A DNA stretch of 64,000 bases from Phaeospirillum tilakii. GTDB lineage: Bacteria; Pseudomonadota; Alphaproteobacteria; Rhodospirillales; Magnetospirillaceae. Position numbers and translations under genes: made by a program. Of this stretch, positions 46,133 to 55,129 are shown piece by piece. The number at the start of each line of letters is the position of its first letter. Position 1 is the first letter of the stretch. The notes under the pieces were generated by a model. It had not been told where the DNA came from. It searched no databases and saw only the letters and a program-made list of their open reading frames with translations. The stretch spans positions 1 to 64,000 of the forward strand of contig NZ_JBHUIY010000012.1 of NCBI RefSeq assembly GCF_042683125.1. Direction: 5' to 3'.

Positions 46133-48871
46133 TCAGGCCTTCTTGGCCCTGGTGGTGGTGGCCTTCTTCTTCGCCGCCGGCTTGGGCTGGGCCGCCTCGG
46201 ACTCGTCCCCGGCCGGTGCCGCCTTCTTGGCCGCCGCCTTGCGCGGCGCGGCTTTCTTCGCCGCCGGACCTTTCGCCGCCGGCGCCTTGGCCGCCTTGGC
46301 GTCGATCAGCCCCAGCGCCGCCTCCAGCGTCACCTCGTCGGGGGCGCTGCCCTTCGGCAGGGTGGCGTGGGTGCCGTTCCACGAGGCATAGGGCCCGTAG
46401 CGCCCCTCATGCAGGGTGACCGGCTTGCCGTCGCGCTCGCCCAGCGTCTTGAGCGGCGCCGCGCTGGCGCGGCCGCCCTTGGGCTGGGCCAGCAGCTCGA
46501 CCGCGCGGTTCATGCCGATGGTCAGGACGTCGTCGTCCTTGGTCAGCGAGCGATAGACCCCGTCATGCAGCAGATAGGGGCCGAAACGGCCGACCCCGGC
46601 GCTGATCGGCTTGCGGCTGTCGGGATGGATCCCCAATTCGCGCGGCAGGGCCAGCAGCCGGCAGGCGACGTCGAGGGTGATGTCGGCCGGCTCGAGGCCG
46701 CGATAGAGCGACACCCGCTTCGGCTTGGGCGCCGCCACCTTCTTCGGCTTCTTCGGCGCCGCCTTCTTCTTGCCCTTGGCCGGGGCGGCGTCGGGCTCGG
46801 CCGGGGCGGCGGCGGCCAGCGCGGCGAGGCTGGCCTCGTCGCCCAACTGGACATACGGCCCGTAGGGTCCCTTGCGCAGGGTCACCGGCAACCCGGTTTG
46901 CGGATCGGTGCCCAGCTCGCGCGGGGCCTCGCGCGCTTCCTCCTCGCCCTCGGCCCCGGTGGTCAGCGGCCGGGTGAAGCGGCATTCGGGATAGGCGGAG
47001 CAGCCGATGAAGGCGCCGAACTTGCCGAGCTTGAGCGACAGCCGGCCGGAATGGCAGGTCGGGCAACTGCGCGGGTCGCCGCCATCCTCGCGCTCGGGGA
47101 AGAAATGCGGCCCGAGCAGGGCGTCGAGGGCGTCGAGCACCTCGGCGACGCGCAGGTCGCGGGTATCCTCGACCGAGGCCGAGAATGCCTGCCAGAACCC
47201 TTCGAGCACGGTGCGCCAGGCGATCCGCCCGCCCGAGATGTCGTCGAGCTGGTTTTCGAGGTCGGCGGTGAAATTGTATTCGACGTAGCGGCCGAAGAAG
47301 CTTTCGAGGAACGCCGTCACCAGCCGGCCGCGATCCTCGGGGACGAAGCGGCGCTGGTCGAGCCGGACGTAATTGCGGTCCTGCAACACCGAGATGATCG
47401 AGGCATAGGTCGAGGGCCGGCCGATCCCCAGTTCCTCCAGCCGTTTGACCAGACTGGCTTCGGTGAAGCGCGGTGGCGGCTGGGTGAAATGCTGCTCCGG
47501 CCGCAGCGCCTCGAGCCCCATCGGGTCGGCCGGGGCGACGTCGGGCAGCAGCCGGTCGGCCTCGTCCTCGTCGCTGTCGTCGCGGTCCTCGCGGTAGAGG
47601 GTGAGGAAGCCGTCGAACACCACCACCGAGCCGGTGGCGCGGAACACCAGCGCCTTGTCCAGGCTTTCGATGTCCACCGCGACCTGATCAAGCTCGGCCG
47701 AGGCCATCTGGCTGGCCAGGGTGCGCTTCCAGATCAGCTCGTAGAGGCGGAGCTGGTCGCGGTCGAGCACGCCGGCCAGCTGGTCGGGGCGGCGGGCGAG
47801 GTCGGTCGGGCGGATCGCCTCGTGCGCTTCCTGGGCGTTCTTGGCCTTGGTCTTGTAGAGGCGCGGGCTGTCGGGCAGATAGCGCCCGCCCCAGGTGGCG
47901 CCGATCACGGCGCGGGCGCCGGCGATCGCCTCGGCCGCCATCTGCACGCCGTCGGTTCGCATGTAGGTGATCAGACCGACCGTCTCGCCGCCGAGGTCGA
48001 TGCCCTCGTAGAGGCGCTGGGCGATCTGCATCGTCCGCGCCGCCGACAGATGCAGCTTGCGGCTGGCCTCCTGCTGGAGGGTCGAGGTGGTGAAGGGCGG
48101 GAAGGGATGGCGCTTGGCCCGCTTGCGCTCGACCTCGGCGACGCGGTAGCGGGCGGCCTGGGCCCGCGCCTCGGCCGCCTGGGCGAGGGCTTGGTTGCCG
48201 AGGTCGAACTTGTCGAGCTTGCGGCCGTCGAGATGGGTCAGCCCGGCCGCCAGCAGCGCACCCTTCGGGGTGCGGAAATCGCCGGTCAGGGTCCAGTATT
48301 CGCGGGCGACGAAACGCTCGATCTCGGCCTCGCGCTCGCAGATCAGCCTGAGCGCCACCGACTGCACCCGCCCGGCCGAGCGCGAGCCCGGCAGCTTGCG
48401 CCACAGCACCGGCGACAGGGTGAAGCCGACCAGATAATCGAGGGCGCGGCGGGCGAGATAGGCATCGACCAGCTCCTGATCGATGTCGCGCGGATTGCGG
48501 ATGCCGTCGAGCACCGCGCTTTTGGTGATCTCGTTGAACACCACCCGCTTGACCTCGACCCCCTTCAGCGCCTTGCGCTCGTCGAGCACCCGCTTGACGT
48601 GCCACGAGATCGCCTCGCCCTCGCGATCGGGGTCGGTGGCGAGGAACAGATGGTCGGCGCCCTTGACGGCGCTGGCGATTTCCTTGACGTGGCGTTCGGA
48701 CTTGGGGTCGATTTCCCAGTCCATCGCGAAATCCTGCTCGGGGCGGACGGATCCGTCGCGCGCCGGCAGGTCGCGGATATGACCGAACGAGGCCAGCACC
48801 CGGAAATCGCTTCCCAGGTACTTGTTGATGGTCTTGGCCTTGGCCGGCGACTCGACGACGACGACTTTCAT
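46133..48871 (-). CDS. topA: DNA topoisomerase I
   Basis: A 912-residue type IA topoisomerase that relaxes negative supercoils. The toprim domain begins MKVVVVESPAKAKTINKYLG and has FLATDPDREGEAISWH; the active-site tyrosine lies in VGLITYMRTDGVQ near residue 305. One zinc-finger motif, SCPTCHSGRLSLK with GCSAYPECRF, is seen near 588-615, followed by repeated topoisomerase C-terminal (DUF-type) modules containing KYGPYVQLG-like and RFGPYLLHD segments. The last 60 residues are Lys/Ala/Pro-rich (KAAKAPAAKGPAAKKAAPRK), histone H1-like, as in many alphaproteobacteria. It is downstream of dprA on the same strand, with 33 bp between. Confidence 0.97.
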   Translation of the reverse strand: MKVVVVESPAKAKTINKYLGSDFRVLASFGHIRDLPARDGSVRPEQDFAMDWEIDPKSERHVKEIASAVKGADHLFLATDPDREGEAISWHVKRVLDERKALKGVEVKRVVFNEITKSAVLDGIRNPRDIDQELVDAYLARRALDYLVGFTLSPVLWRKLPGSRSAGRVQSVALRLICEREAEIERFVAREYWTLTGDFRTPKGALLAAGLTHLDGRKLDKFDLGNQALAQAAEARAQAARYRVAEVERKRAKRHPFPPFTTSTLQQEASRKLHLSAARTMQIAQRLYEGIDLGGETVGLITYMRTDGVQMAAEAIAGARAVIGATWGGRYLPDSPRLYKTKAKNAQEAHEAIRPTDLARRPDQLAGVLDRDQLRLYELIWKRTLASQMASAELDQVAVDIESLDKALVFRATGSVVVFDGFLTLYREDRDDSDEDEADRLLPDVAPADPMGLEALRPEQHFTQPPPRFTEASLVKRLEELGIGRPSTYASIISVLQDRNYVRLDQRRFVPEDRGRLVTAFLESFFGRYVEYNFTADLENQLDDISGGRIAWRTVLEGFWQAFSASVEDTRDLRVAEVLDALDALLGPHFFPEREDGGDPRSCPTCHSGRLSLKLGKFGAFIGCSAYPECRFTRPLTTGAEGEEEAREAPRELGTDPQTGLPVTLRKGPYGPYVQLGDEASLAALAAAAPAEPDAAPAKGKKKAAPKKPKKVAAPKPKRVSLYRGLEPADITLDVACRLLALPRELGIHPDSRKPISAGVGRFGPYLLHDGVYRSLTKDDDVLTIGMNRAVELLAQPKGGRASAAPLKTLGERDGKPVTLHEGRYGPYASWNGTHATLPKGSAPDEVTLEAALGLIDAKAAKAPAAKGPAAKKAAPRKAAAKKAAPAGDESEAAQPKPAAKKKATTTRAKKA

Positions 48872-48904
48872 CCGAATCCAATCAGCTTGGCGGGGTCGTC
48901 GGCT

Positions 48905-50032
48905 TCAGACGACCAGCAGCGCGACCCGGTTGCCGGGTTGGCGGTCGAGGCGGCCGGCCAGTTCCAGCTCCAGCAACACCCACGACACCACGGAGGGTGA
49001 GAATTGGCATTGGCGAAGGATTTCGTCAACCATCACCGGCACCGGACCGATCAGGGCGAGGATTGCGGCGCGGGCGGCGGCCAGCTCGGCCTCGTCCGGC
49101 GGCGGCCCGGCGGCGGGGGTGAATCCGGCCCGGGCCGGCTCGGCCAGCGGGCGGCGCAGCCGGTCGGACAGCACCGCCAGCACGTCGTCGGCCGAGGCGG
49201 TCAGGGTGGCGCCCTGGCGCAGCAGGTCGTTCGGCCCGGCGGCGCGCGGATCGAGCGGCGAGCCCGGCACCGCGAACACCTCGCGCCCCTGGTCGGCGGC
49301 GAGGCGGGCGGTGATCAGCGAGCCGGAGCGGGTGTTGGCCTCGACCACCACCACCCCGAGCGACAGGCCGGAGATGATGCGGTTGCGGCGGGGGAAGTGG
49401 CGGGCCTGCGGCTCGGTGCCGGGCGGCATTTCCGACACCACCGCGCCGGCCTCGGCGATCCGTTGCCACAAATCCCGGTTTTCCGGCGGATAGACCACGT
49501 CGGCGCCGCCGGCCATCACCGCCACCGTGCCGGTGCCGAGCGCGCCCTCGTGGGCGGCGGTGTCGATCCCGCGCGCCAAGCCGCTGGTCACCACCAGTCC
49601 GGCCCGGCCGAGATCGGCGGCGAGGCGGCGGGCGAAATTGCGGCCGTTGAGCGAGGCGTTGCGGGCGCCGACCAGCGCCACCGCCGGCCGTTCCAGCAGC
49701 GAGACGGCGCCGATCACCGCCAGCAGCGGCGGCGCGTCCTCGATCGCCGCCAGCGGGCGGGGATAGGCCGGCTCGATCGCGGCGATCAGGCGGGCGCCGG
49801 TGCGCTCCAGCGCGGCGATCTCCGCCGCCGCCTCGGCCTTGGGGCACAGCCGGATCGCCCGGCGCAGACCGCCCTGGCGGGCCAGGGCGGGCAGGGCGTC
49901 GAGCGCGGCGGCGGCCGAGCCGAACCGGGTCAGCAACCGGAAGAACGTGCGCGGCCCGACATTCTCGCTGCGGATCAGGCGCAGCCAGTCGAGTCGTTCA
50001 CTGGCGGAAAGGGGGTGAAGCGGCGCATCCAT
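48905..50032 (-). CDS. dprA: DNA processing protein DprA (Smf)
   Basis: A 375-residue DprA that loads RecA on incoming single-stranded DNA during natural transformation. Landmarks: an N-terminal SAM-like region (LRLIRSENVGPRTFFRLLTR), the Rossmann core with VGARNASLNGRNFARRLA and VVTSGLARGIDTAAHEGAL, and GGADVVYPPENRDLW. The C-terminal winged helix is intact (ILALIGPVPVMVDEILRQCQ). dprA followed by topA is a common alphaproteobacterial order. The presence does not by itself prove competence. Ribosome site is weak. Confidence 0.95.
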   Translation of the reverse strand: MDAPLHPLSASERLDWLRLIRSENVGPRTFFRLLTRFGSAAAALDALPALARQGGLRRAIRLCPKAEAAAEIAALERTGARLIAAIEPAYPRPLAAIEDAPPLLAVIGAVSLLERPAVALVGARNASLNGRNFARRLAADLGRAGLVVTSGLARGIDTAAHEGALGTGTVAVMAGGADVVYPPENRDLWQRIAEAGAVVSEMPPGTEPQARHFPRRNRIISGLSLGVVVVEANTRSGSLITARLAADQGREVFAVPGSPLDPRAAGPNDLLRQGATLTASADDVLAVLSDRLRRPLAEPARAGFTPAAGPPPDEAELAAARAAILALIGPVPVMVDEILRQCQFSPSVVSWVLLELELAGRLDRQPGNRVALLVV

Positions 50033-50164
50033 CGGGCGAGGATGGCCGAGCCGCCGCCCGGGGTCAACCGCCCGCCGGGGCGTGACTGCGGCGGCGCGGC
50101 CGATTAAACCTCCGTAAAGACCGACGGGTCATGCTGGAACGGAATGCGGGAAGGGAACGATCGA

Positions 50165-52144
50165 ATGAGCAGCCACCCCAGCCTCGATGCGGCGCTCGGC
50201 CTGCTGGCGGCCGGGCGGGCCGATCTGGCCGAGCGGGCCTGCCGCGATTTGCTGGACCAGGCCCCGGGGACGGCCGACGCCCTGTTGCTGCTGGCGGTGC
50301 TGCTGTGCCGGCGCGCCGCCTTCGCCGAGGCCGAGCCGCTGCTGCTCGAGGTGCTGGCGGCGCGGCCCGACGATCCCCAGGCGCTGGAGACGCTGGGCGA
50401 CCTGCGCTTCGAGCAGGGCGATTTCGCCGCCGCCGCCGATGGGTTCGCCCGTGCCCTCGCGGCGCGGCCGATGGCGGCGCGCTTCTGGGTCAAGCTGGCC
50501 CAGGCCCACAGCCGCGCCGGCCGGCTGGCCGAGGCGGTCGCCGCCTATCGGCGCGGGCTCGACCTGGAGCCCGGCCGGGTCGATCTGTGGTGCGAGCTGG
50601 GGGGGGCGCTGGCCGGGGCGGGGCAGGGCGAAGAGGCGGCGGCGGCATTCGCCGAGGCCACCCGGCTGGCGCCGGATTCGGCGCGGGCGTGGCGGCTGCT
50701 GGCCGACCAGCTCGGCGCGCTCGGCCGGGCGGCCGAGGCCGAGGCGGCCTACCGCGCCACCCTGGCGCGCGATCCCGGCGACATCGAGGCGCAGGTCAAT
50801 CTGGCCCGGCTGTTCCGCGCGCAGAACCGGCTGGCCGAGGCCCGCGCGGCGCTGGAAGCGGTGCGGGCCTGTTGTCCCGAGGCGGTGCCGGTGCTGACCG
50901 CGCTGGCGGCGCTGCGGCTGGCCGAAGGCGACAATCCGGGCGCGGCCGCGCTGGCCCGGCAGGTGGTAGCGCTCGAACCCGGCAATTTCGAGGGGCAGTT
51001 CACTCTCGGCCTCGCCGCCCTCGGGCTCGACCGGCCGGAGGAGGCGGAAGCCGCCTTTCGCCGGGCGCTGGCGATCGCCCCGAATGCGGCGCCGGCGCTG
51101 ACCAATCTCGGCCTGACGCGCTGGGGGCAGGGGGCCGGGCTGGCCGAGGCCGCCGGCCTGCTCGAACGCGCCCTGGCGCTCGATCCCGCCAATGCCGATG
51201 CCTGGACCATCCTCGCTCTGATCCGGCTGCAAAGCGGCGATTTCGACCGGGGCTGGACCGATTTCCACTGGCGGCTGGCCACCTTCGGGCCGGGCTGGGA
51301 CCGGCGCTACGCCGAATTGCCGCGCTGGGACGGCACCCCGCCCGGCGCCGGCCGGCTGCTGGTGTCGGCCGAGCAGGGGATCGGCGATCAGGTGATGTTC
51401 GCCGGTTTCCTCCCCGGCCTGCTGGCGCGCGGGATTGCGCTGGCGATCGAGGCCGATCCCCGGCTCGAACCGCTGTTCCTGCGCTCGTTCCCCACGGTGG
51501 CGTTCGTGCCGCTGGGGCAGGTCGAGCGCCTGCCCGGCGACGTCGCCGTTCAACTGCCCTGCGGCGACCTGCCGGCGTTGCTGCGGCCCGACCGGGGGCC
51601 GGTGCCGTGGCTGGCGGAGTCCTATCTGCGCCCCGATCCCGCCCTGCGCGACCGGCTGCGCCGGCGCTACGCCGACGGGCGGCTGCTGGCCGGGCTGGCC
51701 TGGCGCAGCACCCAGGCCCGCACCGGGGCGCGGCGCTCGCTCGATCCCGCCCGCCTCGCTCCGTTGCTGGCGGTGCCGGGGGTGCGCTGGATCAGCCTGC
51801 AATATGGCGATGCCGGGGCGGGCGAGACCAGCGAGGCCGGGGCGGAGGTGACGCGCGATCCGGCGGTGGACCAGATGGCCGATCCCGACGCCTTCGCCGC
51901 CCAGATCGCCGCGCTCGATCTGGTGGTGACGATCGACAATTCCACCGCCCATTTCGCCGGGGCGCTGGGGGTGCCGACCCTGCTGCTCAATCCCTGCCGG
52001 TCGGACTGGCGCTGGTTCCTCGGCGGCCGGTCCAGCCCGTGGTATCCCAGCCTGACCGTGCTGCGCCAGCCGGTGCCGGGGGCGTGGGACCCGGTGGTGG
52101 CCGAGGCGGCGGCGTGGCTGGGCCAACGGGTGGCGGCGGCGTGA
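50165..52144 (+). CDS. TPR-repeat protein with glycosyltransferase-9-like C-terminal domain
   Basis: A 659-residue protein. Residues about 1-380 are some ten tetratricopeptide repeats (for example VLAARPDDPQALETLGDLRF and ALARQVVALEPGNFEGQFTL), a protein-binding superhelix. The C-terminal part starts with a WTDFHWRL segment and carries LLVSAEQGIGDQVMFAGFLP and VVTIDNSTAHFAGALGVPTL, a GT9/heptosyltransferase-like pattern. Such fusions are frequent in magnetospirilla and related organisms and may act in surface-polysaccharide or flagellin glycosylation. The ATG at 50165 has AAGGGA upstream; 50144 is an alternative. It is divergent from dprA. Confidence 0.85.
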   Translation: MSSHPSLDAALGLLAAGRADLAERACRDLLDQAPGTADALLLLAVLLCRRAAFAEAEPLLLEVLAARPDDPQALETLGDLRFEQGDFAAAADGFARALAARPMAARFWVKLAQAHSRAGRLAEAVAAYRRGLDLEPGRVDLWCELGGALAGAGQGEEAAAAFAEATRLAPDSARAWRLLADQLGALGRAAEAEAAYRATLARDPGDIEAQVNLARLFRAQNRLAEARAALEAVRACCPEAVPVLTALAALRLAEGDNPGAAALARQVVALEPGNFEGQFTLGLAALGLDRPEEAEAAFRRALAIAPNAAPALTNLGLTRWGQGAGLAEAAGLLERALALDPANADAWTILALIRLQSGDFDRGWTDFHWRLATFGPGWDRRYAELPRWDGTPPGAGRLLVSAEQGIGDQVMFAGFLPGLLARGIALAIEADPRLEPLFLRSFPTVAFVPLGQVERLPGDVAVQLPCGDLPALLRPDRGPVPWLAESYLRPDPALRDRLRRRYADGRLLAGLAWRSTQARTGARRSLDPARLAPLLAVPGVRWISLQYGDAGAGETSEAGAEVTRDPAVDQMADPDAFAAQIAALDLVVTIDNSTAHFAGALGVPTLLLNPCRSDWRWFLGGRSSPWYPSLTVLRQPVPGAWDPVVAEAAAWLGQRVAAA

Positions 52145-52158
52145 GCGCGGCGCGGCGG

Positions 52159-52800
52159 TCAGCCGGCGATGACGAAATCGGGATGGTCGAGCCAGTCCTG
52201 AGCCGACCACAGCGCGAAGCCCTGCACCTGATGCCAGCCGGTGCTGCACAGCAGCAGGATGGAGACCTGGGGGAACTCGACCGCGACGGCGTCGAACAGC
52301 CCCTTCCACCAATGCGGCGGCCGCACCGTGACGTGGGCGTTCTCGCCGGTGGGCAGCAGCGCCCGCGCCGGGTAGCAGGCGACGTTGACCACCAGCAGCC
52401 GGCCGGCGAGCGAGAACAGCTCGCGCACCGTCGCCGGCAGGTCGGCGATGAAGACATGTTCCAGCACGTCGAAGCAGACCACCGCGTCGGCCGGCTGGCG
52501 CTGGTCGAGCCCGCGCGCCGGCTCGAAGCGGTGGACCCGGTCGAGGCCGAAGAAGTCGCGCGCCGAGCGCCCGTCCGCGCTGAAGCCGGGACGGTCGTAA
52601 TCGCTGCCGCCGCAGCCGTAATCGAGCAGGCTGGTGACGCCGAAGCGGCGGAACAGCGGCAGGAGATGGTCGCGGAAGGCGCGGATCTCCATGTCGTTGA
52701 AGGCGTTGTCGATATGGAGGCCGTCGGTGGTGGCGTAGCCTTCGCGCGCCATCTCGGCATAAAGCTTGAGCAGGCGGGCCTGTTTGGCGCTGGGCGGCAT
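52159..52800 (-). CDS. SAM-dependent methyltransferase (class I)
   Basis: A 213-residue Rossmann-fold methyltransferase. The SAM-binding motif I is SLLDYGCGGSDYDRPG near residues 57-72, with motif II-like DAVVCFDVLEHVFIADLPAT. The C-terminal half contains HWWKGLFDAVAVEFPQVSIL and ends in WLDHPDFVIAG. The substrate is unknown, but its place between two glycosyltransferase-like genes suggests a sugar or glycolipid. The ATG at 52800 has AAAGGGGAAG upstream; upstream in-frame ATGs are less likely. Confidence 0.87.
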   Translation of the reverse strand: MPPSAKQARLLKLYAEMAREGYATTDGLHIDNAFNDMEIRAFRDHLLPLFRRFGVTSLLDYGCGGSDYDRPGFSADGRSARDFFGLDRVHRFEPARGLDQRQPADAVVCFDVLEHVFIADLPATVRELFSLAGRLLVVNVACYPARALLPTGENAHVTVRPPHWWKGLFDAVAVEFPQVSILLLCSTGWHQVQGFALWSAQDWLDHPDFVIAG

Positions 52801-53010
52801 CGAGGACTTCCCCTTTGGTCCCGCGCCGGCATTGCCGGAAGTCATCGGTCGCGGCGGATCTGACCACGGGCCAGGATAGCCCGGGTGGTGGGGGCGGGGA
52901 AGAGACGGTTTCGCGGGCGCCGCCCCTTGCAACCCGGGGTGTGGGGCGGCGGCGTTTTTCGGTTTGGGCGCGGGGGGTGATCCGGCGGCCGAGGGTTAAG
53001 GAGCAACGAG

Positions 53011-54327
53011 ATGAAATGCGCGGTGATTACTCCGATCGGCCCCGGCCACCAGCACCGCTACGCCGGCTGCCGCGAGAGCATCGAGGCGGCGTGGGCGCGG
53101 GGACGCGGGGGGTTCGACGGGCTCGAACTGCTGCCGATGTGGGATTGCGAGGGGCAACACGGCCGCTCCAGCCGGCGCAATGACGGCATCGCCCGGGCGC
53201 GCGAGTTGGGGTGCGCGTGGATCTTCTTCCTCGATGCCGACGATCTGATGGTGGCGGACGCGTTCGAGCGGGTCGCCCCGCTGCTCGACAGCCACGACGC
53301 GGTGTGGGGGGCGATCTGGGAAATCCCGCCCGAGGGCGGGGTGGCGGCGCCGCGCCCGGGGCAGCCGGCGCGGCTCGACGGGTTCGATGCCCTGCTGCGG
53401 ACCGACCCGGCTTTGTCGGTGCAGATGGGGCATTTCGTCCGCACCGAGGTGGCGGCCGCGGTCGGGTTCGATCCCGAGCTCGATGTCGGCGAGGATTTCA
53501 AATATTACCTCGCGCTGTGGGCATCGCGCCGCTGCGTCAAGCTCGATGCGCCGCTGTTCGTCAATGTGCGGGGGAGCCATTCGACCGGGCCGCGCGCCGC
53601 CGATGGCGGGCAGTGGCGGGCGGCGGCGCAGGCGCAGATCCTGCGGGCGCTGGCCGGGCGCGAGCTGATCGCCGAGGTCGCCTGCGACGGGGGGACGGCC
53701 CGCTTCGCCATCGCCGATCCGTTCGACACGGTGCAGAGTGCCCAGTGCCGGGGCCAGTTCTTCGAACAGGGCGAGTTGACCGAATTGCGCCGCTGGGTGC
53801 CCGCCGGGGCGGCGATCGGCGAGATCGGCGCCAATGTCGGCAATCATCTGGTGTTCTATGCCCAGCACATGGCCCCGGCCCGGCTCTATCCGGTCGAGCC
53901 CAACCCGGCCAGTCTCGACCTGCTGCGCCGCAATGTCGCCCTCAACCGGATCGACGGGCTGATCGATCCGCGCGGCCTCGGCCTCGCGGTCGGGCGGGCG
54001 GCGGGGCGGGCGGCGATGGCCCTGCCCGAGGCCCACAATCTCGGCGCGGCGCGGCTGGTGGCCGGCGACACCGTGCCGGTCTGCCGGCTCGACGCCCTGT
54101 TCGCCGACACCCGGCTCGATTTCCTCAAGATCGACGTCGAGGGCTGCGAGCTTGACGCGCTGGAGGGTGCGGCCGGGCTGATCGAACGCTGCCGCCCCAC
54201 CATCTACATCGAGATCTGGAACGACAATCTGTGGCCGTTCGAGTCCTGGTGCCGCCGCAACGGTTATCAGGGGCGCTGGATGGTGACCTACGTCAATGCC
54301 GTCAATTTCTTCATCGTTCCGGAGTGA
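53011..54327 (+). CDS. Fused GT2-like glycosyltransferase and FkbM-family methyltransferase
   Basis: A 438-residue two-domain protein. Residues about 1-215 look like a GT2-type glycosyltransferase: MKCAVITPIGPGHQHRYAG, GIARARELGCAWIFFLDADD with the DxD motif, and FDPELDVGEDFKYYLALWAS. The C-terminal part is an FkbM-type O-methyltransferase: IGEIGANVGNHLVFYAQHM (SAM motif), LYPVEPNPASLDLLRRNVAL and the diagnostic LDFLKIDVEGCELDALEG. Together they would add and methylate a sugar on one substrate. The start has GGAGCAACGAG upstream. The cluster with the TPR-GT9 and methyltransferase genes suggests one glycan pathway. Confidence 0.87.
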   Translation: MKCAVITPIGPGHQHRYAGCRESIEAAWARGRGGFDGLELLPMWDCEGQHGRSSRRNDGIARARELGCAWIFFLDADDLMVADAFERVAPLLDSHDAVWGAIWEIPPEGGVAAPRPGQPARLDGFDALLRTDPALSVQMGHFVRTEVAAAVGFDPELDVGEDFKYYLALWASRRCVKLDAPLFVNVRGSHSTGPRAADGGQWRAAAQAQILRALAGRELIAEVACDGGTARFAIADPFDTVQSAQCRGQFFEQGELTELRRWVPAGAAIGEIGANVGNHLVFYAQHMAPARLYPVEPNPASLDLLRRNVALNRIDGLIDPRGLGLAVGRAAGRAAMALPEAHNLGAARLVAGDTVPVCRLDALFADTRLDFLKIDVEGCELDALEGAAGLIERCRPTIYIEIWNDNLWPFESWCRRNGYQGRWMVTYVNAVNFFIVPE

Positions 54328-54438
54328 GTTGGACCAAAATCCCGGCCGAGTAGGACCAAAGTCACCGAAGCGTCATCACGTCGGCATGGATTATCGCCGC
54401 CAAAACCGTTATTGTGCCCCCGTCCGTGAAGGAGAGGG

Positions 54439-55002
54439 GTGTTGGTCGCGTTCGACAACCATCCTGCCCTGGTGCTGAATGCCGATTTTCGGCCGCTCAG
54501 TTACTTTCCACTGTCGCTGTGGTCCTGGCAGGACGCGGTTCGGGCGGTGGTCGCCGACCGGGTCTGCGTGGTGTCGGAATATGACCGCGAGATCCGCTCG
54601 CCCCGCTTCACCATGCGGCTGCCCAGCGTGATCTCGCTCAAGGAATACGTCCCGGCGGCGCGGCGGCCGGCCTTCACCCGCTTCAACGTGTTCCTGCGCG
54701 ACCGCTTCACCTGCCAATATTGCGGCACCGCCTTTCCCACCCACGATCTGACCTTCGATCATGTCGTGCCGCGCGCCCGGGGCGGGCGCACCACCTGGGA
54801 CAATGTCGTCACCGCCTGTTCCCCCTGCAATCTGCGCAAGGGCTGCCGCTCGGCCGGCGAGGCGGGGATGGCGCTGCTGTCGCGGCCGGACCAGCCCTCG
54901 ACCTACCAGCTTCAGGTCAACGGCCGCTCGTTCCCGCCCAATTACCTGCACCAATCCTGGCGGGATTATCTCTACTGGGATTCCGAACTCGAACAGTTCT
55001 GA
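54439..55002 (+). CDS. HNH endonuclease domain protein
   Basis: A 187-residue HNH family protein. The zinc- and metal-binding core is RFTCQYCGTAF, LTFDHVVPRARGG and WDNVVTACSPCNLRKG: two CxxC pairs with the catalytic His. The N-terminal part (ALVLNADFRPLSYFPLSLWS) and the C-terminal DYLYWDSELEQF are seen in a widespread, usually chromosomal alphaproteobacterial family that is not tied to a restriction system. GTG start with GGAGAGG just upstream. Its cellular target is unknown; repair or DNA processing is possible. Confidence 0.9.
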   Translation: MLVAFDNHPALVLNADFRPLSYFPLSLWSWQDAVRAVVADRVCVVSEYDREIRSPRFTMRLPSVISLKEYVPAARRPAFTRFNVFLRDRFTCQYCGTAFPTHDLTFDHVVPRARGGRTTWDNVVTACSPCNLRKGCRSAGEAGMALLSRPDQPSTYQLQVNGRSFPPNYLHQSWRDYLYWDSELEQF

Positions 55003-55030
55003 ACCCGGCGCCTCATACCGCCCGGCCAAT

Positions 55031-55053
55031 GACCTGACCCGTTGGGTCAGGTC
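55031..55053. terminator. Hairpin between convergent HNH and LD-carboxypeptidase genes
   Basis: GACCTGACCC-GTT-GGGTCAGGTC is a perfect 10-bp stem with a 3-nt loop, 28 bases after the HNH stop and before the stop of the convergent gene. No T-run follows, so it may act as a weak or Rho-assisted bidirectional terminator. Confidence 0.55.
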
Positions 55054-55129
55054 AGGCCGAGACGGTGACGCTCAAGCGCCGCGCGGGCTGGCCGGCCGCC
55101 GAACGGATCAGTTCAATGGGCGGCCGGTC

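Noticed and set aside
54328..54375. GGACCAAA repeated twice after the GT2-FkbM gene, looking like an insertion-sequence end
   Set aside because: No transposase, inverted partner or target duplication was found; too short to call.
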